A stretch of DNA of 64,000 nt, from the NCBI RefSeq assembly GCF_028462125.1, contig NZ_CP115468.1, positions 1,889,097-1,953,096 on the forward strand. The letters run 5' to 3'. The stretch comes from Leptospira sp. GIMC2001. GTDB taxonomy: Bacteria; Spirochaetota; Leptospiria; Leptospirales; Leptospiraceae. The notes beneath the pieces were generated by a model, which did no database searches, was not told where the DNA came from, and saw only the letters and a list, made by a program, of their open reading frames with translations. This document shows positions 51,731 to 60,811 of this stretch, one piece after another (position 1 is the first letter of the stretch; each line of letters begins with the position of its first letter). Both the position numbers and the translations under genes were made by a program.

Positions 51731-52642
51731 ATGGAAAAATTAGAAAAAATTTTAAATGCTGCAATAACAGAGAAAACTCGTCAAAACATGATCCGAAAAT
51801 CGGACTTTGTTGATGATGTACAATTAATCAATGGTGGAATTCCTTTGTTCAGTTGGATCGATATCAGTCTAACTGAATTGTGCAACCGTCAATGTTCATT
51901 TTGTCCAAGATTTGATAAGAATTTGTATCCTAATCAGAAACTTCATATGGGCATGGGCTTGATTCAGAAAATTAGAGATGAATTGGTATCTCTGAATTAT
52001 CAAGGTGGAGTTGTTTTCTGTGGATATGGTGAGCCTCTGTTGCATCCCGAAATATTAAATATTATCAAAATATTTGGACATGATGTACGGACAGAAATAG
52101 TTTCAAATGGTGATTATTTAAAGCCAGATGTTATTACAAAGTTATTTGATGCTGGATTATCTTTTTTATGTGTTAGTATGTATGACGGTCCAGAACAAGT
52201 TGAAAAATTCACCAAAATGTTTGCGGAAGCTGGAATCTCGAACGATAAATTTATTCTCCGTGATCGTTGGCATTCAGGTGAAGACGGCTTTGGAATTAAA
52301 TTAACTAATCGTGGTGGAGTATTGAATAACACTGGAGTTGTTCCTACTACGATTGAATTTAAAAATACAGTTCGTCCATGTCACTATCTAGCTTATTCGT
52401 TAGCAATTGATTGGAATGGTGACATGCTACTCTGCGTGCAAGACTGGGCAAAAAAAGTTAAATTGGGAAATGTTTTCTCAGATACTTTACTGGGTGTCTG
52501 GTTAAGCCCTAGAATGAAACGCTTAAGAACCGAATTGATACAAGGCAAGAGAGACAAATCTCCCTGTAAAGAGTGTGATGCAGATGGCACGCTACATGGT
52601 TTTAATCATGTAAATGCATGGATTAACATAGAAGAGGATTGA
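51731..52642 (+). CDS. Radical SAM/SPASM-domain protein
   Basis: A 303-residue radical SAM enzyme. The 4Fe-4S motif is ELCNRQCSFC with Cys51, Cys55 and Cys58. VFCGYGEPLLHPEI is the GGEP-like motif. The C-terminal half holds further cysteines (CHYLAYSLAIDWNGDMLLC, CKECDADG) as in SPASM domains that bind extra clusters. Such enzymes include peptide-modifying and sugar-modifying members. Its tight pairing with a class III aminotransferase suggests a two-step reaction on one substrate. Confidence 0.87.
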   Translation: MEKLEKILNAAITEKTRQNMIRKSDFVDDVQLINGGIPLFSWIDISLTELCNRQCSFCPRFDKNLYPNQKLHMGMGLIQKIRDELVSLNYQGGVVFCGYGEPLLHPEILNIIKIFGHDVRTEIVSNGDYLKPDVITKLFDAGLSFLCVSMYDGPEQVEKFTKMFAEAGISNDKFILRDRWHSGEDGFGIKLTNRGGVLNNTGVVPTTIEFKNTVRPCHYLAYSLAIDWNGDMLLCVQDWAKKVKLGNVFSDTLLGVWLSPRMKRLRTELIQGKRDKSPCKECDADGTLHGFNHVNAWINIEED

Positions 52643-52645
52643 TTT

Positions 52646-53635
52646 TTGAAAAAAGTTCTATTTGATGAAATACATACTCTAGAGAAACAGAAATTTCTAA
52701 AAGAGAAAATGCAACAGGTCTCAAATGAGATCCATAGCAAATTTACAAAATTAGAAAAGGTCAATAATTGTCCTGTCTGTCAAAGTAAAAGTATTCATCA
52801 ATATACTGAGTGTTTTGGATACGAAATGGATATTTGTGATGAATGCAATCATATCTTCACAAATCCATTTCCATCGTATGAAGCTTTAGATTATTATTAT
52901 AATAGTGATCTGAAGGATTTTGAAAACAAATTCTTTATGGATTCCTTTGAAAATAGAATTCCTATTTTTGATCGAAGAATTTTAGAAATTGAAAAATACT
53001 TGGGACGAGATTCTCAATTGCTTGATGTTGGATCAGCGATTGGAATTTTTATCGAGGCTTTATTTAGAAAAAATAATCCATTCAAAGTTACTGCTTGTGA
53101 TCTGAATCAAAAAGCCTGCCTGTATTTGCAAGATACCTACAAAGGTCTTGAAGTACTAAACGAAAATATATACTCACTTTCAAAACCAGATTCATATTTT
53201 GATGGTATCAGTTTATGGGACACGGTAGAGCATTTAACGGATCCAGACAGGTTTTTGATTAAAATAAAAGACCTCTTAAAGCCTGGTGGGTATTTCTTTT
53301 TTAGCACTCCAAATACTTTTAGTTTTGAATGGGGTGTAATGGAAACTGATCATGTTCAGTTATTACCTCCTGGACATGTAAATTTATATAATTCCAAAAA
53401 TATAAAAATAATTTTGGAAAAAACTGGATTCCAGGTAGTAGATATCCAAACTCTAAACGCAAGTTTGGATATTAGCTATATTTTGAAAAATTATATTAAA
53501 GATAGCTATTCACCTTTAGAAAAATTTATTCTAAATCGATTGAAGGATGATAGTATTTTTTTCGAAAGCTTTAATGACTATCTAGTTCAGACAAAAAGTG
53601 CAGGCAACATGCTGGTCATTGCAAGAAAGGAATAA
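52646..53635 (+). CDS. SAM methyltransferase with N-terminal zinc ribbon
   Basis: A 329-residue protein starting at a TTG after a good AGAGGA site. Residues about 43-75 form a zinc ribbon (CPVCQS and CDECNHIFTNPFPS). SAM motif I is LLDVGSAIGIFIEAL (about 125), then DGISLWDTVEHLTDPDRFL, PGGYFFFSTPN and HVNLYNSKNI. It resembles the large group of class I methyltransferases found in O-antigen clusters. The acceptor is unknown. Confidence 0.84.
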   Translation: MKKVLFDEIHTLEKQKFLKEKMQQVSNEIHSKFTKLEKVNNCPVCQSKSIHQYTECFGYEMDICDECNHIFTNPFPSYEALDYYYNSDLKDFENKFFMDSFENRIPIFDRRILEIEKYLGRDSQLLDVGSAIGIFIEALFRKNNPFKVTACDLNQKACLYLQDTYKGLEVLNENIYSLSKPDSYFDGISLWDTVEHLTDPDRFLIKIKDLLKPGGYFFFSTPNTFSFEWGVMETDHVQLLPPGHVNLYNSKNIKIILEKTGFQVVDIQTLNASLDISYILKNYIKDSYSPLEKFILNRLKDDSIFFESFNDYLVQTKSAGNMLVIARKE

Positions 53636-53638
53636 TTT

Positions 53639-54328
53639 ATGGATTATGTTTTTAAAAAAGATGAAACAGGTATTCAATTTATAGGAAATTTCAATCAACT
53701 CTATTTAGATGATGAAGATCCTTGGAATCAGTCTGAATCAGAGTCTGATCAAGAAATGAGTCTCTACTATAAGAATGCAAGAAGGACTTTAGTCGATACC
53801 CTCAAAGTAGTAATTGATCAATATGGAATTAAGAAGGCCGAAGTTGCAGAATTTGGCTGTGGCTTAGGGTATGTCACTTCTCAATTAAAGGCTCAATTGC
53901 CAGAACTGAATTTTACAGGACTAGATATTTCGGCTGAGGCCATTCGGAAAGCGAAAATATTAAATGGATCGAATATTCAGTTTATAGAGAGCAATTTAAG
54001 TATTTATGACGAGAAACTTAAAGAGAAATTTAATATTATTTTGGTCGTGAACATGTTGTGGTATATTCTTGAGGATCTAGACAAAGTTTTAGATAATGTT
54101 TTAAAATATTTTAATCCATCTGGAAATAATATTTTCATTCTTCAAAATGCATTTTTTAAGACAGAACAAATGTATGGTAAGGATATTATAAATGGATTTA
54201 AAGGTGCTGAAGAATATTTTAAGAATGCTTTGTCGAAGAATGTCGAGATTGATTTTTACCATTCTTCTTTTAAAGAAGGCAAAAGTTGGACGCATCACGA
54301 TGGAATTCTCGCTTTTGGTATTAAGTGA
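53639..54328 (+). CDS. SAM-dependent methyltransferase, NodS-like
   Basis: A 229-residue class I methyltransferase. The N-terminal LYLDDEDPWNQSESESDQEMSLYY (in two pieces) precedes SAM motif I VAEFGCGLGYVTSQL (about 69-83), FTGLDISAEAIRKA and the later LVVNMLWYILEDLDKVLDNV. The DPWN start is shared with NodS and SET-like small methyltransferases. It follows the previous methyltransferase by 3 bases. Confidence 0.82.
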   Translation: MDYVFKKDETGIQFIGNFNQLYLDDEDPWNQSESESDQEMSLYYKNARRTLVDTLKVVIDQYGIKKAEVAEFGCGLGYVTSQLKAQLPELNFTGLDISAEAIRKAKILNGSNIQFIESNLSIYDEKLKEKFNIILVVNMLWYILEDLDKVLDNVLKYFNPSGNNIFILQNAFFKTEQMYGKDIINGFKGAEEYFKNALSKNVEIDFYHSSFKEGKSWTHHDGILAFGIK

Positions 54329-54410
54329 ATAATACTGTAAATTACATTTACAACTTGATAAAATGATTTTAGAACAAATCAATCAAATTAAAGTTAGAGG
54401 ACTTTGAACT

Positions 54411-55628
54411 ATGAATTCAAAAATCAAGAAATTGATTCGATTGATAATTCTATCTCCGCTATATTTTTTATCATTAATATTTATTCTAATAACCAGATTT
54501 TTGAAGCCTTGGATTGTGATTCGCTTTGGTTCGCTTAATAGTGAAATCATTGGAGGTTTTGTTCCAAAATTAGATATCTATTTTTCAGAATTAAGAATAG
54601 GAATAAATGCAACAAAAGCTAAAAATTTTAATATATGGTTTTTTGATAAGATAATTTCAAACTCGCAAATTGCAAAAATGGTAAAACGATCTGTTTTTAC
54701 CTTGCCATATTGGTTAGCAAGACCATTGCTTTTTTGTAATGAATTAATACCTAGGGGATCAGATCATATAATACCGAAGCATAATTCTAGAGATGTAAAT
54801 AGTGTATTTGATCGATTTCCTCCATATTTTAAATTTTTAGAAGAAGAAGAGAAAAAAGGGGAACTGGAACTTAAACGATTAGGAATTCCTCAGGATTCTA
54901 AATTTGTATGTATACTTGCAAGAGATAGTGCATATAAGCAACAAATTGATAGCAATAAAGATTGGAGCTATCACAACTTTCGCAATACTGATGTTAAGAA
55001 ATATATGTTAACAGCAGAAGAACTATCTAAACGAGGTTATTACGTTCTGAGAATGGGTAAGTTCGTTGCCGACAAGTTCGACTCGAACGACCCGAAAATT
55101 ATCGATTACGCAAGCAGCAATTTTAGAAGTGATTTCATGGATGTTTATTTGGGAGCAAAATGTGAATTTGCAATTTCCATGGGATCTGGATGGGATACAA
55201 TTCCATTTATTTTTAGGAAACCTATTATTTTTGTAAATTTCATTCCAGTAGGTTATTTATGGACTTTTTCGGATAAATATCTAACTATCGTTAAGCATCA
55301 TATAGATAAAGATGGGAATCCAATATCACTTAAAAATTTATTTGAAAATGAAATCGCATATTTTATGTATTCTCAACAATTCGAGGATTTGGGTATTCGA
55401 GTTATCGAGAATACCCCAGAAGAAATTTTGTCAGTTGTAATTGAATTTCTTAAAAGAAAGGAAGGTTCTTTAGAAATTGATGAAAAGGATGAATTGCTTC
55501 AAGAAAAATTTTGGGGAATATTCAATCAGTATGTAAAAAATAAGTTTCCGAGTGGAAACATCCACGGAGAAAACAAGGCTCGCTTTGGTATGGATTTCCT
55601 GCGGAATAACCCAGCTTGGCTTGATTGA
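54411..55628 (+). CDS. Putative glycosyltransferase, TIGR04372-like
   Basis: A 405-residue protein with one N-terminal hydrophobic segment (LSPLYFLSLIFILITRF). The body resembles the family I know as TIGR04372 putative glycosyltransferases: IRFGSLNSEIIGGFVPKLD, VCILARDSAYKQQ, YHNFRNTDVKKYMLTAEEL, GYYVLRMGKFV, ISMGSGWDTIPFIFRKP and the C-terminal KARFGMDFLRNNPAWL. It is one of very few glycosyltransferase candidates in the window. Confidence 0.75.
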   Translation: MNSKIKKLIRLIILSPLYFLSLIFILITRFLKPWIVIRFGSLNSEIIGGFVPKLDIYFSELRIGINATKAKNFNIWFFDKIISNSQIAKMVKRSVFTLPYWLARPLLFCNELIPRGSDHIIPKHNSRDVNSVFDRFPPYFKFLEEEEKKGELELKRLGIPQDSKFVCILARDSAYKQQIDSNKDWSYHNFRNTDVKKYMLTAEELSKRGYYVLRMGKFVADKFDSNDPKIIDYASSNFRSDFMDVYLGAKCEFAISMGSGWDTIPFIFRKPIIFVNFIPVGYLWTFSDKYLTIVKHHIDKDGNPISLKNLFENEIAYFMYSQQFEDLGIRVIENTPEEILSVVIEFLKRKEGSLEIDEKDELLQEKFWGIFNQYVKNKFPSGNIHGENKARFGMDFLRNNPAWLD

Positions 55629-55664
55629 TTCGAAATATTATCTGAATTTTGTAATTTCGAAAAA

Positions 55665-56540
55665 ATGAATAAAGTATTTATCACAGGGGGAAGCGGTTTA
55701 CTCGGAAGATATCTTTGTAATTTTTTGATTAAAAAAAAATATACAGTCTTCGCGTTAAGAAATACACATGGCATTGATTTAAAAGGTGTCAATGAATTTG
55801 AAATTGATCTAAACAATGTAGATAAAGTTCATGAGATGTTTTCAAATATTAATCCTGATACAACAATTCACTGTGCTGGTTATACGAATGTTGACGAATG
55901 TGAAAATCACGAAAAAAGAGCATTCTTCCTTCACAAAGAATTTCCTGCGAATCTTGCCAATCTATGTTCAAATAGTAATTCTAAATTTATATATTTGTCT
56001 ACCGATCAACTTTGGAATGGAACTACGAGCTTCGCTCGGGAGGATCAGAAGACCGATCCCATAAATATTTATGCTAAGAGTAAATCTGAAGGTGAAGAAG
56101 CTGTTCTTAAAGTTAATGACAATTCTTTGATTATTAGAACTAATTTCTTTGGCAAAGGTTCAGTTTGGAGACAATCCTTTTCCGATTGGATTATCCATAA
56201 ATTAATCAATAAAGAAATAATTAATGCTTTCCAAGATGTGTATTTTACGCCAATTTCTTTATACTATCTATCCAAATATATTCATGAATTAATTGTAAAA
56301 GATGCAACAGGAATTTATCATTTAGCTGGAAGCGAAAGAATATCAAAATACAATTTTGCTTTAAAACTTGCAGAATATCTTCAGCTACCTTCTAGGAACA
56401 TAAATCCTATTTCCATTAATGATTCTGGATTATTAGCACCTAGAGCATTGGATATGAGCTTAAGCACAGAAAAGATTAATATTTTTTTAAAAACGAAAAT
56501 GCCAGATATTAATGCAAGTTTTTCTACAATAAATAAATAA
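55665..56540 (+). CDS. RfbD-like sugar reductase (SDR)
   Basis: A 291-residue reductase with VFITGGSGLLGRYLCNFL, HCAGYTNVDECENHE, YLSTDQLWNGT, the catalytic YAKSKSEGEEAV and LIIRTNFFGKG. It is of the dTDP-4-dehydrorhamnose reductase family but diverges from the rfbD at 18876. Its likely role is reduction of another keto-deoxysugar. It is followed by a small frame and then PseC. Confidence 0.82.
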   Translation: MNKVFITGGSGLLGRYLCNFLIKKKYTVFALRNTHGIDLKGVNEFEIDLNNVDKVHEMFSNINPDTTIHCAGYTNVDECENHEKRAFFLHKEFPANLANLCSNSNSKFIYLSTDQLWNGTTSFAREDQKTDPINIYAKSKSEGEEAVLKVNDNSLIIRTNFFGKGSVWRQSFSDWIIHKLINKEIINAFQDVYFTPISLYYLSKYIHELIVKDATGIYHLAGSERISKYNFALKLAEYLQLPSRNINPISINDSGLLAPRALDMSLSTEKINIFLKTKMPDINASFSTINK

Positions 56541-56551
56541 AGGACAATTCT

Positions 56552-56704
56552 ATGTTAAATAATTTTCAGTTTACTTATAAGATAAATGGTTTTTACAATT
56601 ATGAATTTTCCCTGAATTTCATAACTTTTTTTGAATTTTTCTATTCGCATAAGTTTTTCAATAAATTAAAGAATGTTAGTATAGTTTGTTTGGTTGAGTT
56701 TTAA
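56552..56704 (+). CDS. Small open frame of 50 codons upstream of PseC
   Basis: An ATG at 56552 preceded by an AGGAC ribosome site eight bases upstream opens a 50-residue frame ending at TAA 56702-56704, five bases before the PseC ATG. The product is Phe-, Tyr-, Asn- and Lys-rich (LNNFQFTYKINGFYNYEF at the start, NVSIVCLVEF at the end) and matches no family I know. It could be a leader peptide, a remnant or chance in AT-rich DNA. Confidence 0.35.
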   Translation: MLNNFQFTYKINGFYNYEFSLNFITFFEFFYSHKFFNKLKNVSIVCLVEF

Positions 56705-56708
56705 GATA

Positions 56709-57887
56709 ATGGCTTATATACCTTATGGCAGGCAAGATATTTCTGACGAAGATATTCAAGCAGTTGTTGAAGTTCTAAAATCGGATTTTTTAACTCAGGG
56801 TCCGGTCGTTCCTAAATTTGAATCATTGGTGGCTGAAATTTGTGGAGCCAAATATGCAACTGCAGTAAATTCTGCAACTTCAGCTCTTCATATTGCCTGT
56901 TTGGCTTTAGGAATTGGTAAGGACGATTTAGTCTGGACAAGCCCGAATAGTTTTGTAGCAAGCGCAAACTGTGCAGTATACTGTGGTGCTAAGATAGATT
57001 TTGTCGATATTGATCCAAGGACTTATAATCTCAGTGCAGAAAAATTAGAAGAAAAATTAATTAATGCTAAAAAGATTGGAAAGTTACCAAAGTTAGTCAT
57101 ACCAGTTCATTTTTCCGGACAACCATGTGATATGGAAAAAATATTTTCTTTATCGCAAGAATATGGTTTTAAAATAATCGAAGATGCCTCACATGCTATA
57201 GGTGCAAAATATAAGAATGAACCAGTTGGAAATTGTAAGTATTCTGATATAACTGTATTTAGCTTTCATCCTGTAAAGATCATTACTACGGGAGAAGGTG
57301 GAATGACTCTCACTAATGATAAAGAACTTCAAATTAAGTTATATAGGTTGCGCAGTCATGGAATAGTCAGAGATTCCCGTGAAATGACTCATCCCCCAGA
57401 CGGCCCTTGGTATTACCAGCAGATTGAATTAGGTTATAACTATAGACTTACAGACATTCAAGCCGCACTGGGACTCAGTCAATTGAACCGACTTGATCAA
57501 TTTATTAAAAGAAGACATGAAATAGCAAATATATATAGAAATCTTTTGATTGATAAATCCATTGTTTTACCGTATCAGAATCCTGAAAATTATTCCTCTT
57601 TCCATTTATTTGTTATTCGAATCAAAACCAAAGAATTCAAGATTAGCCATAAACAAGCTTTTGAGCAACTGAGAAATTCAGGAATATTAGTAAATTTACA
57701 TTACATTCCAATCTATCGGCAGCCCTTTTATTCTAAATTTGGATTTAAATTGTCAGATTTCCCTGAAACGGAAGCTTACTATTCAGAAGCAATTAGTTTA
57801 CCCATGTATCCAGGATTAACGGAAACTGAAGTAAAAGAAGTAGTTCACCGATTAACCAATCCGATTGGCTACCAAACTTTATTTTAA
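56709..57887 (+). CDS. pseC: UDP-4-amino-sugar transaminase, PseC-like
   Basis: A DegT-family PLP enzyme of 392 residues from the ATG at 56709 (a TTG at 56694 is less likely). YIPYGRQDISDEDIQAVVEVL and KSDFLTQGPVVPKFE are the classic PseC start. NSATSALHIACLALG, IPVHFSGQPCDM, IEDASHAIG and FSFHPVKIITTGEGG with PLP Lys190 follow, and LGYNYRLTDIQAALG is intact. PseC aminates UDP-4-keto-2-acetamido-altrose in pseudaminic acid synthesis. Confidence 0.9.
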   Translation: MAYIPYGRQDISDEDIQAVVEVLKSDFLTQGPVVPKFESLVAEICGAKYATAVNSATSALHIACLALGIGKDDLVWTSPNSFVASANCAVYCGAKIDFVDIDPRTYNLSAEKLEEKLINAKKIGKLPKLVIPVHFSGQPCDMEKIFSLSQEYGFKIIEDASHAIGAKYKNEPVGNCKYSDITVFSFHPVKIITTGEGGMTLTNDKELQIKLYRLRSHGIVRDSREMTHPPDGPWYYQQIELGYNYRLTDIQAALGLSQLNRLDQFIKRRHEIANIYRNLLIDKSIVLPYQNPENYSSFHLFVIRIKTKEFKISHKQAFEQLRNSGILVNLHYIPIYRQPFYSKFGFKLSDFPETEAYYSEAISLPMYPGLTETEVKEVVHRLTNPIGYQTLF

Positions 57888-57895
57888 AATTCAAT

Positions 57896-58780
57896 ATGTT
57901 TTTGGAAAAGGTTATCATTGGCACTGTACAATTTGGTTTAAATTATGGAATTGCGAACACTCTAGGAAAAATAAATTATACACGTGGAAGTGAAATAATT
58001 CGATTAGCTGAAAAACATAACATTTCAACTTTGGATACTGCTATTGCATATGGTGATAGCGAAATCTTATTAGGTCAGATTGGAATTGATAACTGGAAAG
58101 TTATTTCCAAACTTCCACCATTGGAAACAAATCTTGAATCGAAAGTTCTTGAAGGGAAAATATATTCGTTAATTCAAAGTTCTCTACGAAACCTTAACAT
58201 TAAAAAATTATATGGAATTCTTTTGCATAGTCCAGAGGATTTATTGTCGAAGAATGGTTCGCAAATATACAAAACATTAATTGATCTAAAAAATAATAAG
58301 CTAGTTGAAAAAATCGGAATTTCAATATATGATCCAAATTGTTTAGATTTATATTTGGAACATTTCGACCTTGATATAGTACAAGCTCCCTTTAACATTC
58401 TTGATCGGAGAATCAAGGAACAAGGTTACTTGGACAAATTAAAGAATAAGAATATAGAATTCCATTGTAGATCAATATTCTTGCAAGGTTTATTGCTTAT
58501 GAACCGATCTGAATTACTGGCTAAATTCAATAAGTGGGAATATGTCTGGGATAAGATGGAGAATTTTGCTTCAAATAATGGGATCAGTAATTTAGATATT
58601 TGTACAGCATTCATAAAACAAAACACTGACGTGGATAGAGTAATTATCGGTGTTGATTCTAAAATACATTTAGATGAAATTATTGCCTCCTGCAATAAAG
58701 ATATCAATACAGTTCCAGAAATTGAAATAGAGAATGATCGTCTGGAACTTTTAAATCCTTCAAACTGGAACAATTTGTGA
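57896..58780 (+). CDS. Aldo/keto reductase
   Basis: A 294-residue AKR-fold protein with FGLNYGIANTLGKINY, LDTAIAYGDSEILLGQIG (Asp/Tyr of the catalytic set), ISKLPP, LLHSPEDLL (His) and VEKIGISIYDP. The same type of aldo/keto reductase is often found beside pseC and pseF genes in nonulosonic acid loci. Its substrate is unknown. Its stop overlaps the GTG start of the next gene. Confidence 0.84.
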   Translation: MFLEKVIIGTVQFGLNYGIANTLGKINYTRGSEIIRLAEKHNISTLDTAIAYGDSEILLGQIGIDNWKVISKLPPLETNLESKVLEGKIYSLIQSSLRNLNIKKLYGILLHSPEDLLSKNGSQIYKTLIDLKNNKLVEKIGISIYDPNCLDLYLEHFDLDIVQAPFNILDRRIKEQGYLDKLKNKNIEFHCRSIFLQGLLLMNRSELLAKFNKWEYVWDKMENFASNNGISNLDICTAFIKQNTDVDRVIIGVDSKIHLDEIIASCNKDINTVPEIEIENDRLELLNPSNWNNL

Positions 58781-60807
58781 AAACTTTAGCAATAGTACAA
58801 GCCAGAATGGGCTCCACTCGATTTCCGAAGAAAGTGATGAAACTAATTAACGGAAAGCCGATGATAGAACTGCTTTTAGCAAGACTATCTTTATCAAAGA
58901 AAATTGATAAAATAATTTTAGGAACTTCGCAAGACACATTAAACAAACCTTTGATAGAACATGTCCAGAAAATCGGATATTCTTATTATCAGGGGAGTGA
59001 GTTGAATGTTCTTGAAAGATTCTATGAAGCTGCAAAAATATATAATCCAGAAATTGTAATACGTATAACAGGTGATTGTCCATTAATCGATTACAAGGTT
59101 GTGGACGAGGTTCTTGATATGTATGAAAAATCTGATTTTGATTATGTATGTAATGCTCTTCCTCCAACCTTTCCTGATGGACTTGATGTTGAAGTATTTA
59201 GCTTTAATTCTCTAAAGGAAGCATACAATAATGCAGTTACAGATTATGAGAAAGAACATGTAACAGTGTATATACAGGAATCAGAAAAATATCGTCGCGG
59301 AAACTTATTCCATTCTAAGGATTATTCTGCTGAACGATGGACGGTTGATGAGCCTGAAGATTTTACTGTTATCGAAAATATATTCAATTATTTTCATCCA
59401 CGTATTGATTTTAGTTGGCTAGAAGTTATTGATTTATTGGAAAATCAACCCAAACTATTCCATGCTAATCGACATTTAACAAGAAATGAAGGTGTGATAA
59501 TGGGTACAGGTCAAAAACTTTGGAAGAGAGCCAAGAAGATAATTCCTGGTGGGAACATGCTTTTATCTAAACGATCAGAGATGTTTTTGCCTGATCAATG
59601 GCCTAGTTATTTTAGCAAATCAAAAGGTTGTAAAGTTTGGGATTTGGACGGGAAAGAATTTATTGATATGTCCATAATGGGAGTAGGTACGAATACTTTA
59701 GGATATGGACATCCCGAGGTTGATGAAGCTGTTAAGCGAACTATTGAATCTGGAAATATGTCAACTCTAAATTGTCCTGAGGAAGTATATTTAGCGGAGA
59801 AGCTGATTGAGTTGCACCCTTGGGCAGATATGGTGCGTTTTGCGAGGTCTGGCGGAGAAGCGAACGCGATAGCAATTCGAATTGCTCGGGCAGCAAGTGG
59901 AAAGGATAAAGTTGCATTTTGTGGATACCATGGTTGGCATGATTGGTATTTAGCCGCAAATCTTGGTGATGAGAAAAATTTAGCAGGTCATTTAATTCCA
60001 GGTTTAGAACCAAACGGAGTTCCACGAAATTTAAAGAATACCGTATTTCCTTTTAAATACAATGATTTTATTGAATTAGAAAACCTTGTTAACAATGAGG
60101 ACATAGGTGTAATTAAAATGGAAGTGTCTAGGAATCAAGGTCCCCAAGATGGCTACTTGCAGAAGATAAGAAAACTAGCTACAGATAAAGGTATAGTTTT
60201 AATTTTTGATGAGTGCACTTCTGGATTTCGCCAAACACTAGGAGGATTGCATAAGTTTTATGGTGTTGAACCAGATATGGCGATGTTTGGCAAAGCACTC
60301 GGGAACGGCTATGCGATTACTTCAACTATTGGAAGACGGGAAATCATGCAAGCTGCTCAATCGACTTTTATAAGTAGCACTTTCTGGACAGAGAGGATTG
60401 GCCCGACCGCTGGTTTAAAAACTTTAGAAGTTATGGAAAAAATTAAATCATACGATACAATCACTGAAGTTGGAAAAAATATTACCCAAGGTTGGATAGA
60501 TTTAGCAAAGAAGTATGAATTAAAAATTGAAACATCTGGACTACCTGCATTAACTTCATTCGGTTTTAATAGTTCAGAAAATTTGGCTTATACATCATTC
60601 ATCACGCAAGAAATGCTATCTAAAGGTTTTTTAGCATCAACGAGTGTTTACGTATGCATTGCACATACAAAAGAAATTGTTGATCATTATTTTGCTGAAC
60701 TCGAGCCCATTTTTTCAATTATTAAAGAATGTGAAGAAGGATCCAGGAACATATATGATCTTCTAAAAGGTCCTGTCTGTCATGAAAGATTTAAAAGACT
60801 GAATTAG
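58777..60807 (+). CDS. Fusion: SpsF-like cytidylyltransferase and class III aminotransferase
   Basis: A 676-residue two-domain protein starting at a GTG. Residues 1 to about 235 are an SpsF/PseF-type cytidylyltransferase with VQARMGSTRFPKKVM and RITGDCPLIDYKVV. Residues about 242-676 are a glutamate-1-semialdehyde-aminotransferase-like domain with RSGGEANAIAIRIARAASGKD, YHGWHDWY, LIFDECTSGFRQTLGG and PLP lysine Lys506 in MAMFGKALGNGY. The fusion suggests amination and CMP activation of one sugar. It lies between the aldo/keto reductase and PseG. Confidence 0.87.
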   Translation: MKTLAIVQARMGSTRFPKKVMKLINGKPMIELLLARLSLSKKIDKIILGTSQDTLNKPLIEHVQKIGYSYYQGSELNVLERFYEAAKIYNPEIVIRITGDCPLIDYKVVDEVLDMYEKSDFDYVCNALPPTFPDGLDVEVFSFNSLKEAYNNAVTDYEKEHVTVYIQESEKYRRGNLFHSKDYSAERWTVDEPEDFTVIENIFNYFHPRIDFSWLEVIDLLENQPKLFHANRHLTRNEGVIMGTGQKLWKRAKKIIPGGNMLLSKRSEMFLPDQWPSYFSKSKGCKVWDLDGKEFIDMSIMGVGTNTLGYGHPEVDEAVKRTIESGNMSTLNCPEEVYLAEKLIELHPWADMVRFARSGGEANAIAIRIARAASGKDKVAFCGYHGWHDWYLAANLGDEKNLAGHLIPGLEPNGVPRNLKNTVFPFKYNDFIELENLVNNEDIGVIKMEVSRNQGPQDGYLQKIRKLATDKGIVLIFDECTSGFRQTLGGLHKFYGVEPDMAMFGKALGNGYAITSTIGRREIMQAAQSTFISSTFWTERIGPTAGLKTLEVMEKIKSYDTITEVGKNITQGWIDLAKKYELKIETSGLPALTSFGFNSSENLAYTSFITQEMLSKGFLASTSVYVCIAHTKEIVDHYFAELEPIFSIIKECEEGSRNIYDLLKGPVCHERFKRLN

Positions 60808-60811
60808 AAAT

